In this document: positions 33,695-42,608 of the stretch, one piece after another
Numbering within the stretch: position 1 is the first letter of the stretch
Layout: every line of letters begins with the position of its first letter
Source: CAVPFA01 sp963703655
GTDB lineage: Bacteria; Actinomycetota; Acidimicrobiia; Acidimicrobiales; Bog-793
Reading direction: 5' to 3'
DNA: 64,000 bases
NCBI GenBank assembly: GCA_963703655.1
Contig: CAVPFA010000005.1
Span: forward strand, 124,001-188,000
The notes under the pieces: model-generated
The model's database searches: none
What the model was told of the DNA's origin: nothing
The model's input: the letters and a program-made list of their open reading frames with translations, nothing else
Made by a program: the position numbers and the translations under genes

Positions 33695-34870
33695 ATGAGA
33701 ATTGAGGGCGCGGAGCTCACGTTCCTGAACGTCCCTATGCGCCAGCCGGAGCTGTGGGCGTGGGGGCTCCGGAGCGGTTACACCGTCGGGCTGGTCGAGC
33801 TCCATACCGACGCGAACCTGACGGGCTTGGGTGAGGTCGTCGTCGCCATGGGGCCCGACGCAGGCGTGATCCGTGCCATGTTCGACCAGATGGCCGCCCA
33901 CTACGTCGGGGAGTCTCCTCTCGACACCGAACGGCTGGTCGCCAAGGTGATGGCCGACGGCTGGTACTCCTTCGAGCGCACCGCCGGCCTGGTCCTCGGG
34001 GGCCTCGACATGGCCTGCTGGGACGCCGCCGGCAAGTACCTGAAACAACCCGTGAGCCGCCTCATGGGTGGCCAGATCCGCACGGTCTTCGACTCGATGT
34101 ACTTCGTTCCCGCTGACGACGACGTCGACGCGATGGTCGAGCGTGCAAATGAGGCTGTCCACGAGGGCTTCTCAACGATCTACTTCAAGGTGGGACTGGG
34201 AGAGGAACGCGACGTCGAGCTCGTGCGCCGGACCCGAGAGGCGATCGGTCCTGCTCCACGGCTTCGGGTCGATGCCAACGAGAGCTGGAGCCCCTCGAGC
34301 GCGATGCGGATTCTAGGCCGCATGCGCGACGCCCATCTCGAATTCGTGGAGCAGCCGCTGCTCATGCACGACATCGACGGGCTCGCGCATCTGCGCCGCC
34401 ACAGTGGAGTGCCAGTCGCAGCGAACCAGTCGTCATGGGGCCGCCACGCGATCCTCGAGATCATCCGGAAGAACGCCGCCGATGTCCTCATGACGGACCC
34501 GCACCAAGAGGGCGGGCTGCTGGCGTTCAAGAAGATCCTCGCCTTGTGTGAGATCGCTGGGCTCGGCTTCGTCAATCATGCGTTCAACGCGACCTCCATA
34601 ACCCTTTCGAGTCATGTGCAGGTGCTCAGCACCTCCGCCGCTTGCATACTGGCTTTGCAGGGCCACCCCGATTACTTCGCCGATGATTACGTGACGACGC
34701 CGATGGACTACAGCGGCGGGAAAATTCTGGTCGGCGACCGTCCAGGGCTGGGTCTCGAGCTCGATCCCGACAAGGTCCGGCGGTTCAGTGACGCCTTCGA
34801 GCGTGAGGGTCAGGCCGTCTCATATGCTGCGGCGAAGGCCGGCGTGATCCGGACTATCCCGCATCTCTAG
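33695..34870 (+). CDS. Enolase-superfamily dehydratase/racemase (mandelate racemase/muconate lactonizing type)
   Basis: A 391-residue enzyme with the N-terminal capping domain and a TIM barrel. Visible catalytic elements are a lysine at the end of strand two (IYFKVGLG, near 164), metal ligands Asp193 (RVDANESW) and Glu219 (FVEQPLL), and His295 (GFVNHAFN). The third metal position, usually acidic, reads Asn244-Gln245 in VAANQSSWG, which is unusual. Such enzymes dehydrate sugar acids or racemise carboxylates. It is divergent from the sugar operon and followed by ridA, consistent with acid-sugar breakdown producing reactive enamine or enol intermediates. Confidence 0.88.
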   Translation: MRIEGAELTFLNVPMRQPELWAWGLRSGYTVGLVELHTDANLTGLGEVVVAMGPDAGVIRAMFDQMAAHYVGESPLDTERLVAKVMADGWYSFERTAGLVLGGLDMACWDAAGKYLKQPVSRLMGGQIRTVFDSMYFVPADDDVDAMVERANEAVHEGFSTIYFKVGLGEERDVELVRRTREAIGPAPRLRVDANESWSPSSAMRILGRMRDAHLEFVEQPLLMHDIDGLAHLRRHSGVPVAANQSSWGRHAILEIIRKNAADVLMTDPHQEGGLLAFKKILALCEIAGLGFVNHAFNATSITLSSHVQVLSTSAACILALQGHPDYFADDYVTTPMDYSGGKILVGDRPGLGLELDPDKVRRFSDAFEREGQAVSYAAAKAGVIRTIPHL

Positions 34871-34941
34871 ACGGGCCCGGCGCGGCTAGGTCGGGCGCAA
34901 GTGCGCGTAGAACAGCGCAAGGCGCAACCAACGAACAGGGC

Positions 34942-34973
34942 CGCATCGAGCAAGCAAGGGCGCATCGAGCAAG
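34942..34973 (+). repeat. Direct repeat ahead of ridA
   Basis: CGCATCGAGCAAG occurs at 34942 and again at 34961 (19-base period). The second copy runs into the ridA ribosome-binding site AGGAG. It may be a small duplication or a translational control element. Confidence 0.4.
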
Positions 34974-34986
34974 AGGAGAAACCGGC

Positions 34987-35361
34987 ATGATCGAACGTTC
35001 CGTCCTACCGCCCAATGAAGGGCGGAACTACTCGACAGCGGTGCGGAGCAACGACTTGATCTTCGTGTCCGGTCACCTGGGGGCGACGCCGGGCGGCCCC
35101 GCCATCTCCTTCGAAGAGCAGCTGCGTGCCGCGCTGGCCAGCGTCCTCGCCGCGGTGGAGTCCCTCGGCGGAACAAGGGAAACGCTCTTGAAAGTGAACG
35201 GCTACATCGCTGACGTCGGCGACTTCCCTGAGTACCACCGCATCTACCGCGAGGTTCTCGGGCCGGGTCCCCTGCCGGCTCGCACGACCGTGCAGGTCGG
35301 CGGGTTCGAGCCGCCGGTACTCGTCGAGATGGACGCGATCGCGGCCGCCCGCCCCAGCTAG
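34987..35361 (+). CDS. RidA-family enamine/imine deaminase
   Basis: A 124-residue trimeric-fold protein that hydrolyses reactive enamines or imines. The substrate-binding arginine is in LPARTTVQVGG and the conserved acidic residue in VLVEMDAIAA. FVSGHLGATPGGP near the N terminus is typical. It lies 116 bases downstream of the dehydratase gene on the same strand, with its own strong ribosome site. A perfect hairpin follows its stop. Confidence 0.9.
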   Translation: MIERSVLPPNEGRNYSTAVRSNDLIFVSGHLGATPGGPAISFEEQLRAALASVLAAVESLGGTRETLLKVNGYIADVGDFPEYHRIYREVLGPGPLPARTTVQVGGFEPPVLVEMDAIAAARPS

Positions 35362-35365
35362 CGCG

Positions 35366-35393
35366 CTTGAGGGGCGCCGAAGCGCCCCTCAAG
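35366..35393 (+). terminator. Strong hairpin after ridA
   Basis: CTTGAGGGGCGC pairs perfectly with GCGCCCCTCAAG around a CGAA tetraloop, starting 4 bases after the ridA stop codon. There is no following T-run, as is common for terminators in high-GC actinobacteria. Confidence 0.7.
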
Positions 35394-35646
35394 GCGGCCA
35401 CAGGACATACCTGCAACCTGGCTGTTTGCTGAAAAAGGGCTCGGCTTCCGGGCTCATCGGGTGGGACCGGCTCCCGACCGGAGGTACCGAGGGTGTCTGG
35501 ATGGATATCACCAGGTGGTCCAGCGTGCCGCCTAGCGGCCAGCCACCTCCAGGGTCCCAAGACGTTGACTATCCATGAATTGGACCACCTCCTCTCTCTG
35601 GTAGCCCCAATGTATCGACCCCGGAGCACCAATGTGTGGCACCGGC
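35394..35646. other. Non-coding gap with inverted repeats, no recognisable gene
   Basis: About 250 bases of lower coding quality. AGGTGGTCCA (35513) recurs inverted as TGGACCACCT (35581), and ATGGATA (35501) recurs inverted as TATCCAT (35570), in a non-nested order. Small open frames here have no recognisable similarity. It may be the eroded end of a mobile element, but I cannot identify a transposase fragment. Confidence 0.4.
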
Positions 35647-35949
35647 TCAGAACGGCCACCAGCCGCGCTTGCGGGGCACCGCCGGGCGATGCGAGTCGAA
35701 CCCTCGTGGCAGCTGCGGCCCAGGGTGGGGCAGGTCACTCGTCAGTTCGTACAGGTCGATCAGCGTCTGCGCCGCGAACACGAGGTCGAGGCGGCGCTGA
35801 AGCTCCTCCAGGCTGAGCCGGCCCTCGGCGAAGTGCTCGTGGAGCTGCTCCGCAAAACGTTCCCGGTCCGCGTCAGACGCCCGCGGTCCCCTGGGCTGGC
35901 CGCTGTCTGAGCCTGCGCCGGAGTCGGCTCCGGGATGGTCGGGCGTCAC
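35647..35949 (-). CDS. DUF1707-domain small protein
   Basis: A 100-residue protein. Residues about 24-70 (RASDADRERFAEQLHEHFAE, then GRLSLEELQRRLDLVF) form a DUF1707 domain, a short helical module widespread in actinobacteria and often joined to membrane or LiaF-like regions. Here it ends in a basic-aromatic RKRGWWPF tail without a transmembrane segment. Function is unknown. It lies 39 bases downstream of the acyl-CoA dehydrogenase gene. Confidence 0.8.
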   Translation of the reverse strand: MTPDHPGADSGAGSDSGQPRGPRASDADRERFAEQLHEHFAEGRLSLEELQRRLDLVFAAQTLIDLYELTSDLPHPGPQLPRGFDSHRPAVPRKRGWWPF

Positions 35950-35988
35950 CCTGCCTCACCTGCCCGAGCTGAGCGGAGCGTGCACCGG

Positions 35989-37104
35989 TCAGATCCCGAT
36001 GCGCTGGGCCAGAAGCTCGCGGTGGTAGGCGGGGTCTCCCAGGATCAGCTCGGACGACTTCGCTCGTTTGAAGTACAGGTGCGCGTCGTGCTCCCAGGTG
36101 AAGCCGATGCCGCCGTGGATCTGGATGTTCTCGGCCGCGGAGTGGAAGTACGCCTCCGAGCAGTACGCCTTGGCCAGGCAAGCAGTGACCGCAAGCTCCT
36201 CGTTGTCCTCGGCGGCCGCCCATCCGGCGTAGTACGCGGCCGATTTGGCCGACTCCACCTCGAGCAGCATGTCCGCGCACTTGTGCTTGATCGCCTGGAA
36301 GCTTCCGATCGGGCGCCCGAACTGGATTCGTGACTTGGCATATTCGACGCTCATGTCGAGCACCCGCTGCGCGCCGCCCACCTGCTCGGCGGCGAGCGCC
36401 ACGGCGGCAAGGTCGAGGGTCTTGCGCAGGACCGGACCCGCTTGGCCGTCCGAACCGACCAGCCGGGCCGGAGTGCCCGAGAACTGCAGGCGCGCCTGCT
36501 TTCGCGTCTGGTCCATCGTCGCGAGCGACTGGCGCGTGAGCCCGTCCGCTGCGGCGTCGACCGCGAACAGGCTGAGGCCGGAGGTTGTCCGCGCCGCCAC
36601 GAGGATCAGCCCGGCGGTGTGACCGTCGACCACGAAGCTCTTGTGGCCGTCGAGGCGCCAGTCTGCGCCTTCGCCGGCCGCGGTCAAAGCGACGCCGTCG
36701 AGGTCCCAACGACCCGAGTCCTCGGTCAACGCGACCGTGGCGGTGACCTCGCCGGTGGCGATGGCAGGCAGGTACTCGGACATGGCAGCCTCGTCTCCGG
36801 AAGAGACGAGCGCGTTCGTGGCGAGGGCAACGGTGGAGAAGAACGGTGCGCACAGCAACGACCGGCCCATCTCCTCGAGGACGACCACGAGCTCCACGTA
36901 CCCGAATCCCGCTCCCCCGTACTCCTCGGGGATGATGAGCGCCTGCAGCCCGAGCTGGTTGGCCATCTGCGACCACACTGCGGGGTCGTAGCCCGTGTCG
37001 GTCTCCATGAGTCGGCGGACCTCGCTGATCGGCGACTTGTCCTCCAGGTATCGGCGCACCGCGCGCCGCAGCTCCTCCTGCTCGTCTGTGAAGGCGAAGT
37101 TCAC
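35989..37104 (-). CDS. Acyl-CoA dehydrogenase
   Basis: FAD enzyme of 371 residues that introduces a 2,3-double bond in acyl-CoAs. GTG at 37104, preceded by GGGGAGAA, begins NFAFTDEQEELRRAVRRYLED; the open frame extends upstream to 37272 but is non-coding there. VALTEDSGRWDLDGVAL, QFGRPIGSFQAIKHKCADM and the C-terminal IQIHGGIGFTWEHDAHLYFKRAKSS (IHGGIGFTWEHDAHLYF) are typical. The catalytic Glu position is not certain; the sequence resembles actinobacterial FadE-type enzymes of sterol or lipid degradation, which often work as heteromers. No partner FadE gene is adjacent. Confidence 0.88.
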   Translation of the reverse strand: MNFAFTDEQEELRRAVRRYLEDKSPISEVRRLMETDTGYDPAVWSQMANQLGLQALIIPEEYGGAGFGYVELVVVLEEMGRSLLCAPFFSTVALATNALVSSGDEAAMSEYLPAIATGEVTATVALTEDSGRWDLDGVALTAAGEGADWRLDGHKSFVVDGHTAGLILVAARTTSGLSLFAVDAAADGLTRQSLATMDQTRKQARLQFSGTPARLVGSDGQAGPVLRKTLDLAAVALAAEQVGGAQRVLDMSVEYAKSRIQFGRPIGSFQAIKHKCADMLLEVESAKSAAYYAGWAAAEDNEELAVTACLAKAYCSEAYFHSAAENIQIHGGIGFTWEHDAHLYFKRAKSSELILGDPAYHRELLAQRIGI

Positions 37105-37270
37105 TTCTCCCCTTCCTGATCGGTGCGGCAGGCGGAAGGTGACAGCCCGGGCCGGCCGGAACGACCGGCGCAGCCCTGGGCGCACCTTACTCTGTGCTTG
37201 GATCGATCCCCACCGCGCTGGTCGGCCGCCAAGGGCCCGGCGGAGGGGTTCTCTGAGGGAGGTCACCGCC

Positions 37271-37873
37271 ATGCACTACGAGGACGAACAGGTCGAGATT
37301 CACAAGGTGGTGGTCGGGCCGTTCGACAACAACGTCTTTGTCGTGCGCTGCCGCCAGACCGGTGACGCGTTGCTGGTCGACGCGGCGAACGAGCACGAGC
37401 AGCTTCTCGAGCTGTGCCGGAACCTCGGGGTGCGCAAGGTGATCGAGACCCATGGCCACTGGGACCACATCCAGGCCGTCCCCCAGCTCCGGGACGCCGG
37501 CTACGAGGTGGCGGTGCGAGCCGAGGATGCCGCCATGCTGCCGTCGTACGACCTCCTGCTCGAGGACGACGACCTGCTCGAGGTGGGCCGGCTCAGGCTG
37601 CGGACGGTGCATACCCCCGGCCACACGCCCGGGTCGATGTGCTTTCTCATCGAAGGCTCGCCCGTGCTCCTCTCAGGCGACACGCTCTTCCCGGGCGGCC
37701 CGGGCAACACGGCCACCGACCTCGGGGACTTCGCCACGATCATCGACTCGATCGAGCGGCGCGTGTTCGCCACTCTGGCGCCCGAGACGATCGTGATGCC
37801 GGGTCATGGCCTCGACACCACGATCGGCGCGGAGCGCCCCCACCTCGACGAATGGGTTGCCCGCGGCTGGTGA
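37271..37873 (+). CDS. Metallo-beta-lactamase-fold hydrolase (glyoxalase II-like)
   Basis: A 200-residue metallohydrolase. The metal motif THGHWDH gives His61, His63, Asp65 and His66; further ligands are in TPGHTPGSM, SGDTLFPGG and MPGHG. Size and motif fit the hydroxyacylglutathione-hydrolase-like group, which includes glyoxalase II and persulfide dioxygenases. The ATG at 37271 has GGAGG about 10 bases upstream. It is followed after 68 bases by sufC, so a link to sulfur chemistry is possible but unproven. Confidence 0.87.
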   Translation: MHYEDEQVEIHKVVVGPFDNNVFVVRCRQTGDALLVDAANEHEQLLELCRNLGVRKVIETHGHWDHIQAVPQLRDAGYEVAVRAEDAAMLPSYDLLLEDDDLLEVGRLRLRTVHTPGHTPGSMCFLIEGSPVLLSGDTLFPGGPGNTATDLGDFATIIDSIERRVFATLAPETIVMPGHGLDTTIGAERPHLDEWVARGW

Positions 37874-37941
37874 GCGCGCCTGTCGGGTCTCCGGCGGTAT
37901 TTCCCCTACGGGCGTAGTAGTAATCCGGCGGGGCGTCTAAC

Positions 37942-38778
37942 ATGTCTGGTGTGCCCGACCGAACCTTGACCGCCGAGGCGCCTTCTCCCCTCGAGCGCTC
38001 CGGGACCCCTGCCGGCCTCGAGACCGACCCCGCAGGCGGCGACGTGCTGGTCATCGAGGACCTGCACGTAGCAGTCGAGGGTCACGAGATCCTCCGTGGC
38101 GTCGATCTGCTGATCAGGCAGGGCGAGCTGCACGCACTCATGGGCCCAAACGGCTCGGGGAAGTCGACCCTCGCGAACGCCCTCGCCGGCAACCCCAGCT
38201 ATGTGGTCACGAGTGGACGGATTCTCCTGCGCGGCGAGGACATCTCGACGTGGGCGGCCGATGCTCGGGCGAGGGCGGGAATGTTTCTTGCGTTTCAGTA
38301 TCCGGAGGAGATCTCGGGAGTCCCGGTCTCGCAATTCCTTCGCCAGGCCGTCTCGGCCCGCCGCGGCATGGAGATGTCGGTGCTCGAAGTCAGGGTGGTG
38401 CTCTCGGAGTGGATGAAGCGCCTCGACATGGACCCGGCGTTCGCAAGCCGGTACCTCAACGAGGGATTCTCCGGAGGCGAGAAGAAACGGAACGAGATTC
38501 TCCAGATGGCCATGCTCGATCCCGACGTTGCCGTCCTCGACGAGACCGACTCTGGCCTCGACGTCGACGCGCTGCGGATCGTCGCGCGGGGAATCGAGGA
38601 AGTTCGCCGCGTGCGGCCGGCTCTCGGCATCCTTCTCGTGACGCACTACCGCCGGATCCTCGAGGAGCTCCTCCCCGACCACGTCCACGTGATGCTGGAC
38701 GGTCGCATCGTCGAGAGCGGCGGTCCCGAGCTCGCAGAGCGCCTCGACAGCGAGGGTTACGAGGCCCTGCGCTCATGA
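37942..38778 (+). CDS. sufC: Fe-S cluster assembly ATPase SufC
   Basis: ABC-type ATPase of the SUF machine, cytoplasmic, normally in complex with SufB and SufD. It has Walker A GPNGSGKST, the signature FSGGEKKRNEILQM and Walker B with VAVLDETDSGLDVDALR, all diagnostic of SufC. The ATG at 37942 gives an extra N-terminal segment of about 34 residues before the conserved VLVIEDLHVAVEGHEIL; a GTG at about 38044 would remove it. sufB and sufD, usually just upstream, are absent here. The stop overlaps the sufS ATG. Confidence 0.93.
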   Translation: MSGVPDRTLTAEAPSPLERSGTPAGLETDPAGGDVLVIEDLHVAVEGHEILRGVDLLIRQGELHALMGPNGSGKSTLANALAGNPSYVVTSGRILLRGEDISTWAADARARAGMFLAFQYPEEISGVPVSQFLRQAVSARRGMEMSVLEVRVVLSEWMKRLDMDPAFASRYLNEGFSGGEKKRNEILQMAMLDPDVAVLDETDSGLDVDALRIVARGIEEVRRVRPALGILLVTHYRRILEELLPDHVHVMLDGRIVESGGPELAERLDSEGYEALRS

Positions 38779-40032
38779 CCTCGACCGTCGGCCTCGGACC
38801 GCTCGAGGTGAACGCGCTCCGCAAGGACTTCCCGCTCCTCCAGCAGGAGTCGCACGGGAAGCGGCTCGTCTACCTCGACTCGGCATCGTCGTCCCAGCGC
38901 CCCCGCGCCGTCCTCGACGCGATGGATCACTACTACGAGACCACGCACGCGAACGTGCACCGGGGCGTCTACGCCATCGCCGAAGAGGCCACCCGCCAGT
39001 TCGAGGCGGCCCGATGGGCCGCAGGCAGCTTCGTCAACGCGCCGCGGCCGGCGACCGAGATCGTCTTCACCAAGAACGCCACCGAGGCGCTCAACCTCGT
39101 CGCCCACGCCTACGGCCGGCACCTGCTTCCGGCGGGGAAGGCGATCTTGCTCACCGAGCTCGAGCATCACGCCAACCTGGTGCCGTGGCTGATGCTCGCC
39201 GAGGAGCGCGGCGTGGAGCTGCGCTACCTCCCCGTCGGCGAGGACTACCTGCTCGACTACAGCGAGCTCGACCGCCTAATCGACGGCGTCGGGCTCGTCG
39301 GCATCTCGTGCATGTCGAACGTGCTCGGGACGATCAACGACCTCGGGCCTGTGGTCGAGGCGGCTCACGCCGCCGGCGCCGTCGTTGTCGCGGACGGCTC
39401 ACAGCTCGTGCCCCACCGGACCGTCGACGTGCGGGCCCTGGGGGTCGACTTCCTGGCCTACACGAGCCACAAGATGGTCGGCCCGACGGGCATCGGGGTC
39501 CTGTGGGGGCGCGAGGAGCTGCTCGAGGCGATGCCCCCGTTTCTCGGCGGTGGCGAGATGATCCGCGACGTGCGCCTGGACGGGTTCGTCCCGAACGACC
39601 TGCCTTGGAAGTTCGAGGCCGGCACGCCGCCGATCGCCGAGGCGATCGGTCTGCACGCGGCCATCTCGTACCTCGAGTCGGTGGGGATCGAGGCGATCGC
39701 GGCACACGAGACCGGGCTCACCGCGCTGCGCGATAGAGCTGCTAACCGAGCGGCACGGCGACGACCTCCGCATCTTCGGCCCGCCAGCCGACCCGGCCGT
39801 CCGTGGGGGCGTGCTCTCGCTCGCCTTCCGCGACCTTCACGCCCACGACCTCGCCCAGGTCCTCGACGCCGAGGGCGTGTGCGTTCGCGCCGGGCACCAT
39901 TGCGCGAAGCCGCTCATGCGCCGCCTCGGGGTCCAGGCGACCGCGCGCGCCTCGTTCTACCTGTACAACAGCGACGACGACATCGAGGCGCTCTCGCACG
40001 CGCTCGATGCGGCCGCAGCCTTCTTCGGCTGA
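38775..40032 (+). CDS. sufS: Cysteine desulfurase SufS, frame-disrupted near the C terminus
   Basis: PLP enzyme that delivers sulfur from cysteine to SufU. The N-terminal part has VYLDSASSSQRPRAV, NFT-region homologues such as FTKNATEALNLVA, ADGSQLVPHR and the PLP lysine in YTSHKMVGPTG. After TGLTALRD the frame shifts by one base near 39735 and continues as ELLTERHGDDLRIFGPPADP to the catalytic cysteine in VCVRAGHHCAKPLM and the end SHALDAAAAFFG. Dropping the extra A restores LRDELLTER, so a one-base insertion is likely. It is coupled to sufC (ATGA) and followed 36 bases later by sufU. Confidence 0.9.
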
Positions 40033-40068
40033 GACACGCGAACTGACGATAGGAGCCCCGACACCGCC

Positions 40069-40596
40069 ATGGCCGGCCTCGAAGACCTGTACCGGGAGAT
40101 CATCCTCGACCACTACCGCTCGCCGCGAAACCGCGGCGAGCTGGTCGTGCCGCCCGCGCACCGCGTGGAGGGGTTCAATCCTCTCTGCGGCGACGAGGTC
40201 GTCGTCTACCTCGAGGTTGAGGACGGGATCGTCGCCGACCTTCGCATCGCCGGCCAGGGCTGCTCTATCAGCCAGTCGTCGGCGTCGATGATGTCGGCGG
40301 CGGTGAGGGGCCGCTCGGTCGAGGAGGCACGCAGGCTCATCCGCTCGTTCAAGGCGATGATGTCGATCCACGAGCACGCGCTCGGCGGGGAGGAGGACGC
40401 CGAAGCGGCCGAGGGTGCCGACGACGCGGACCGCCCCGGCGCGACCGAGACCGTGCCACCCGAGGACCTCGGCGAGCTCGCGGCGCTTCAGGGCGTGGTC
40501 AAATTCCCCGTTCGTATCAAGTGTGCGACCTTGTCGTGGAACGCGCTCGCGCAAGGGCTCGACGAGATCGCCGCCGGCGTGCCCTCGGTGGGCTGA
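40069..40596 (+). CDS. sufU: SUF-system sulfur acceptor/scaffold SufU
   Basis: Zinc-binding sulfur-transfer partner of SufS in Gram-positives and actinobacteria. The zinc ligands Cys40 and Asp42 (NPLCGDEV), Cys65 (GQGCSISQSS) and Cys152 (RIKCATLSW) are present, and the 15-20-residue insertion that separates SufU from IscU is visible. An acidic, low-complexity stretch at about 106-132 (Gly/Glu/Ala/Asp) lengthens the protein to 175 residues, longer than the usual 140-155. Confidence 0.94.
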   Translation: MAGLEDLYREIILDHYRSPRNRGELVVPPAHRVEGFNPLCGDEVVVYLEVEDGIVADLRIAGQGCSISQSSASMMSAAVRGRSVEEARRLIRSFKAMMSIHEHALGGEEDAEAAEGADDADRPGATETVPPEDLGELAALQGVVKFPVRIKCATLSWNALAQGLDEIAAGVPSVG

Positions 40597-40612
40597 CGCG
40601 GCGCGCGACGCC

Positions 40613-42042
40613 TCAAACCTTCGCGAGGGAGATGAACTGGCGCAGCTTGCCCGAGGGAAGTCGCGCGATGGTGGGAACCTCGGTGAGCGCAACTTCCGGG
40701 TCTCGGAGGCCGGCCAGGGCCAAGGCCTCCTTGAGCTTCCGTCTGATGGCGTCGATGTCGAGCGCACCATCGGTGAGAACCCTCACATCGACTCCCGTCT
40801 CGGTCTGGAGCACTTGGTACTCCAGCACGTGCTGGTCGTGGCCGAGCGGGTTCATCAGGGCCAACCAGTGCACCGTCGGCCCGCCTCGATACGCGAACAA
40901 TCCCGCGGACCATCCGGTGATTTCGCCGATCTGGCGGTGGCTGCAACCGCACGGGCAGCCAGGGCCGTACATCGTCATCGCGTCGGGGATCTCGTAGCGG
41001 ATCAAAGGCTGCGTCGAGTTGTACAGGCGGGTCAGCAGGATCTTCTCCGCGGGAGCGCCGTAGGGGACGCACCGGCCATCGGAATCCACCGGCTCGATGA
41101 TGACGACGTCGTCGGGCAGGTGCATCCGGTGGTCGACACCGCAGGCGAAGGCGTACACGCCCTCGGCCACCCCCCAATAGTCGTCGATCTCGGTTCCCCA
41201 GACGTCACGGACTGCCGATCGGGTGGCCTCCTCCAGGTACTCGCCGCACGTCCGAACCTCTATCGGCGAGATGCGCAGGCGGCCTGTCCGGCTTTCGGCC
41301 ACGAGGACGTCCACGGCGGAGGGATACCCCATTACCACCGTGGGCTGGGTCCGGTTGAGCCCGTCGATCATCTCGTCTCTGGGAAGGGTCATGGGGAACC
41401 GGTACACCGGACGCCGCGAGGTGTCGGTGAAGTCCTGGAGGGCGCCCGACACGTGAGCCGCGGAGTCGCCGAACAGGAAGGCCGTCACTGTCGGGGTCCC
41501 TTCGGGTCCATCGTGTGACGCCTGGCGGACCAACTCCAAGCGGCTCTCGAGGGCGACGAACGTCGACCACTCGTCCCAGTTGTAGACGAAAAGGCCACGC
41601 CGGCCGCTTGACCCCGAGGAGCAGGCGACATGATATTCCTCGAGGAGGTACGAGTCCGAAGTCAGATGCTCGACGTGAGCGTTGACGACTCCCAAGCTCA
41701 ATCGGGGATCTGTGACGATCGCGTCGAAGTTGTCCATGAGGTCGTTCCTGGTCATGACGGGCAGCGTCGAAAGGTCGTCCTCGGTGAATTGAGCAACGTC
41801 GAGGCCGCGGAGGCGTTCCCTGAAGAACTTCGATTTAGTCGACGCTTCGGCCAGGAGCCAGCGAAGCCGCCGGTTGCGCTCGTCTTGAAGGCGCTCGGCG
41901 CTCCAGCGCAAAGAGCGCGCCGTGAGAAGAAGCGGGCCCGGACCTCGTCCAGATGGCGCTGGCGATGGTCGTCGTAGCTCGATCCTTCGGCTACCACCGG
42001 ATCGAGGCTGCCGCTTGGATGCAACGCTCCCACAGGTGTCAA
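40613..42042 (-). CDS. PaaK/CapK-like adenylate-forming enzyme, frame-disrupted near the N terminus
   Basis: AMP-dependent ligase-like protein of about 475 residues. The nucleotide-binding loop is ACSSGSSGRRGLFVYN; VMGYPSAVDVLVAES, TCGEYLEEATR and YWGVAEGVYAFACG match the phenylacetate-CoA ligase/coenzyme F390 synthetase group. The C terminus GPGCPCGCSHRQIGEITG and RLPSGKLRQFI are typical. Codon use is good only if the first ~45 residues are read in another frame (SSYDDHRQRHLDEVRARFF), switching near 41905-41920 to LRWSAERLQDERNRRLRW; a one-base indel is implied. The start, TTG at 42042, is tentative. The substrate acid is unknown. Confidence 0.75.
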
Positions 42043-42048
42043 GCGACG

Positions 42049-42338
42049 CTAACCCCCGCCCACCAGCGTCACCGTGGCAAACGACAGTCGGCATGGGAAT
42101 GCCACGATCCTCCTCGTCAGGTTGATCGCCGACGACGAGTCATTCGTGACGACGAGCGTGCCATGGATGGGCGTCCCAGCTTTCACCCGCGTCGAGTCCA
42201 GCTCGATACGCGACCGCAGCTGTGGATTAGCAGGCAACAGTCCGACCGAGGACGCAAGCCCTTGCAACGTCCCGGGGGCGTCGTCTGGGCGCTGGTGCAC
42301 GCAGCGGCGAGCAGAGCTACTACCGCGCAGGCGGTCAT
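42049..42338 (-). pseudogene. Remnant or frame-disrupted small lipoprotein
   Basis: An ATG at 42338 begins a clear lipoprotein leader, MTACAVVALLAAACTSAQ, but that frame closes soon. The next frame, joined at the C/G run near 42271-42280, continues as LRSRIELDSTRVKAGTPIHG and TLVVTNDSSSAINL, which resembles the Ig-like domain of actinobacterial lipoproteins (hormone of the HGTVVVxN type), then ends early at 42049. It is either one indel in a short gene or a truncated relic. It abuts the PaaK-like gene. Confidence 0.45.
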
Positions 42339-42413
42339 CCGCCACGTTCGCACAGCTTCATCATCCCACGAGGCTCTGCCCGGAGGGTGGCACCTTGTGA
42401 GCCTGGTTCGGTT

Positions 42414-42608
42414 CTACCTACACGGGTCGCCAGCTACTCCGTTGGTTGTCCGCCGGAGCTCGCTGAAGGGTGCGAGTAGCCAGCCATCCGGCCGGCGCGG
42501 AGCCGCAGTCGCGGGCAAGACGGAAGCCGCCCCACTGCACCCGGCGCCGATGGTGGCGAGCACCACGGGCAGGGCCACGCGACGGATCAGGAGATCATGG
42601 CCCTTCAT
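42414..42608 (-). CDS. Short putative lipoprotein fragment
   Basis: A 64-residue frame starting MKGHDLLIRRVALPVVLATIG (shown in part) with a lipobox IGAGCSGA, so an exported lipoprotein leader is likely. The mature part of about 40 residues has no recognisable domain and ends abruptly. It may be the start of a decayed gene. Its start codon overlaps, on the other strand, a possible ATG of the next lipoprotein. Confidence 0.35.
   Translation of the reverse strand: MKGHDLLIRRVALPVVLATIGAGCSGAASVLPATAAPRRPDGWLLAPFSELRRTTNGVAGDPCR

Noticed and set aside
33506..34162. N-terminal extension of the kinase frame up to 34162
   Set aside because: It lies antisense to the enolase-superfamily gene; the TTG at 33505 has a ribosome site and fits the family start.
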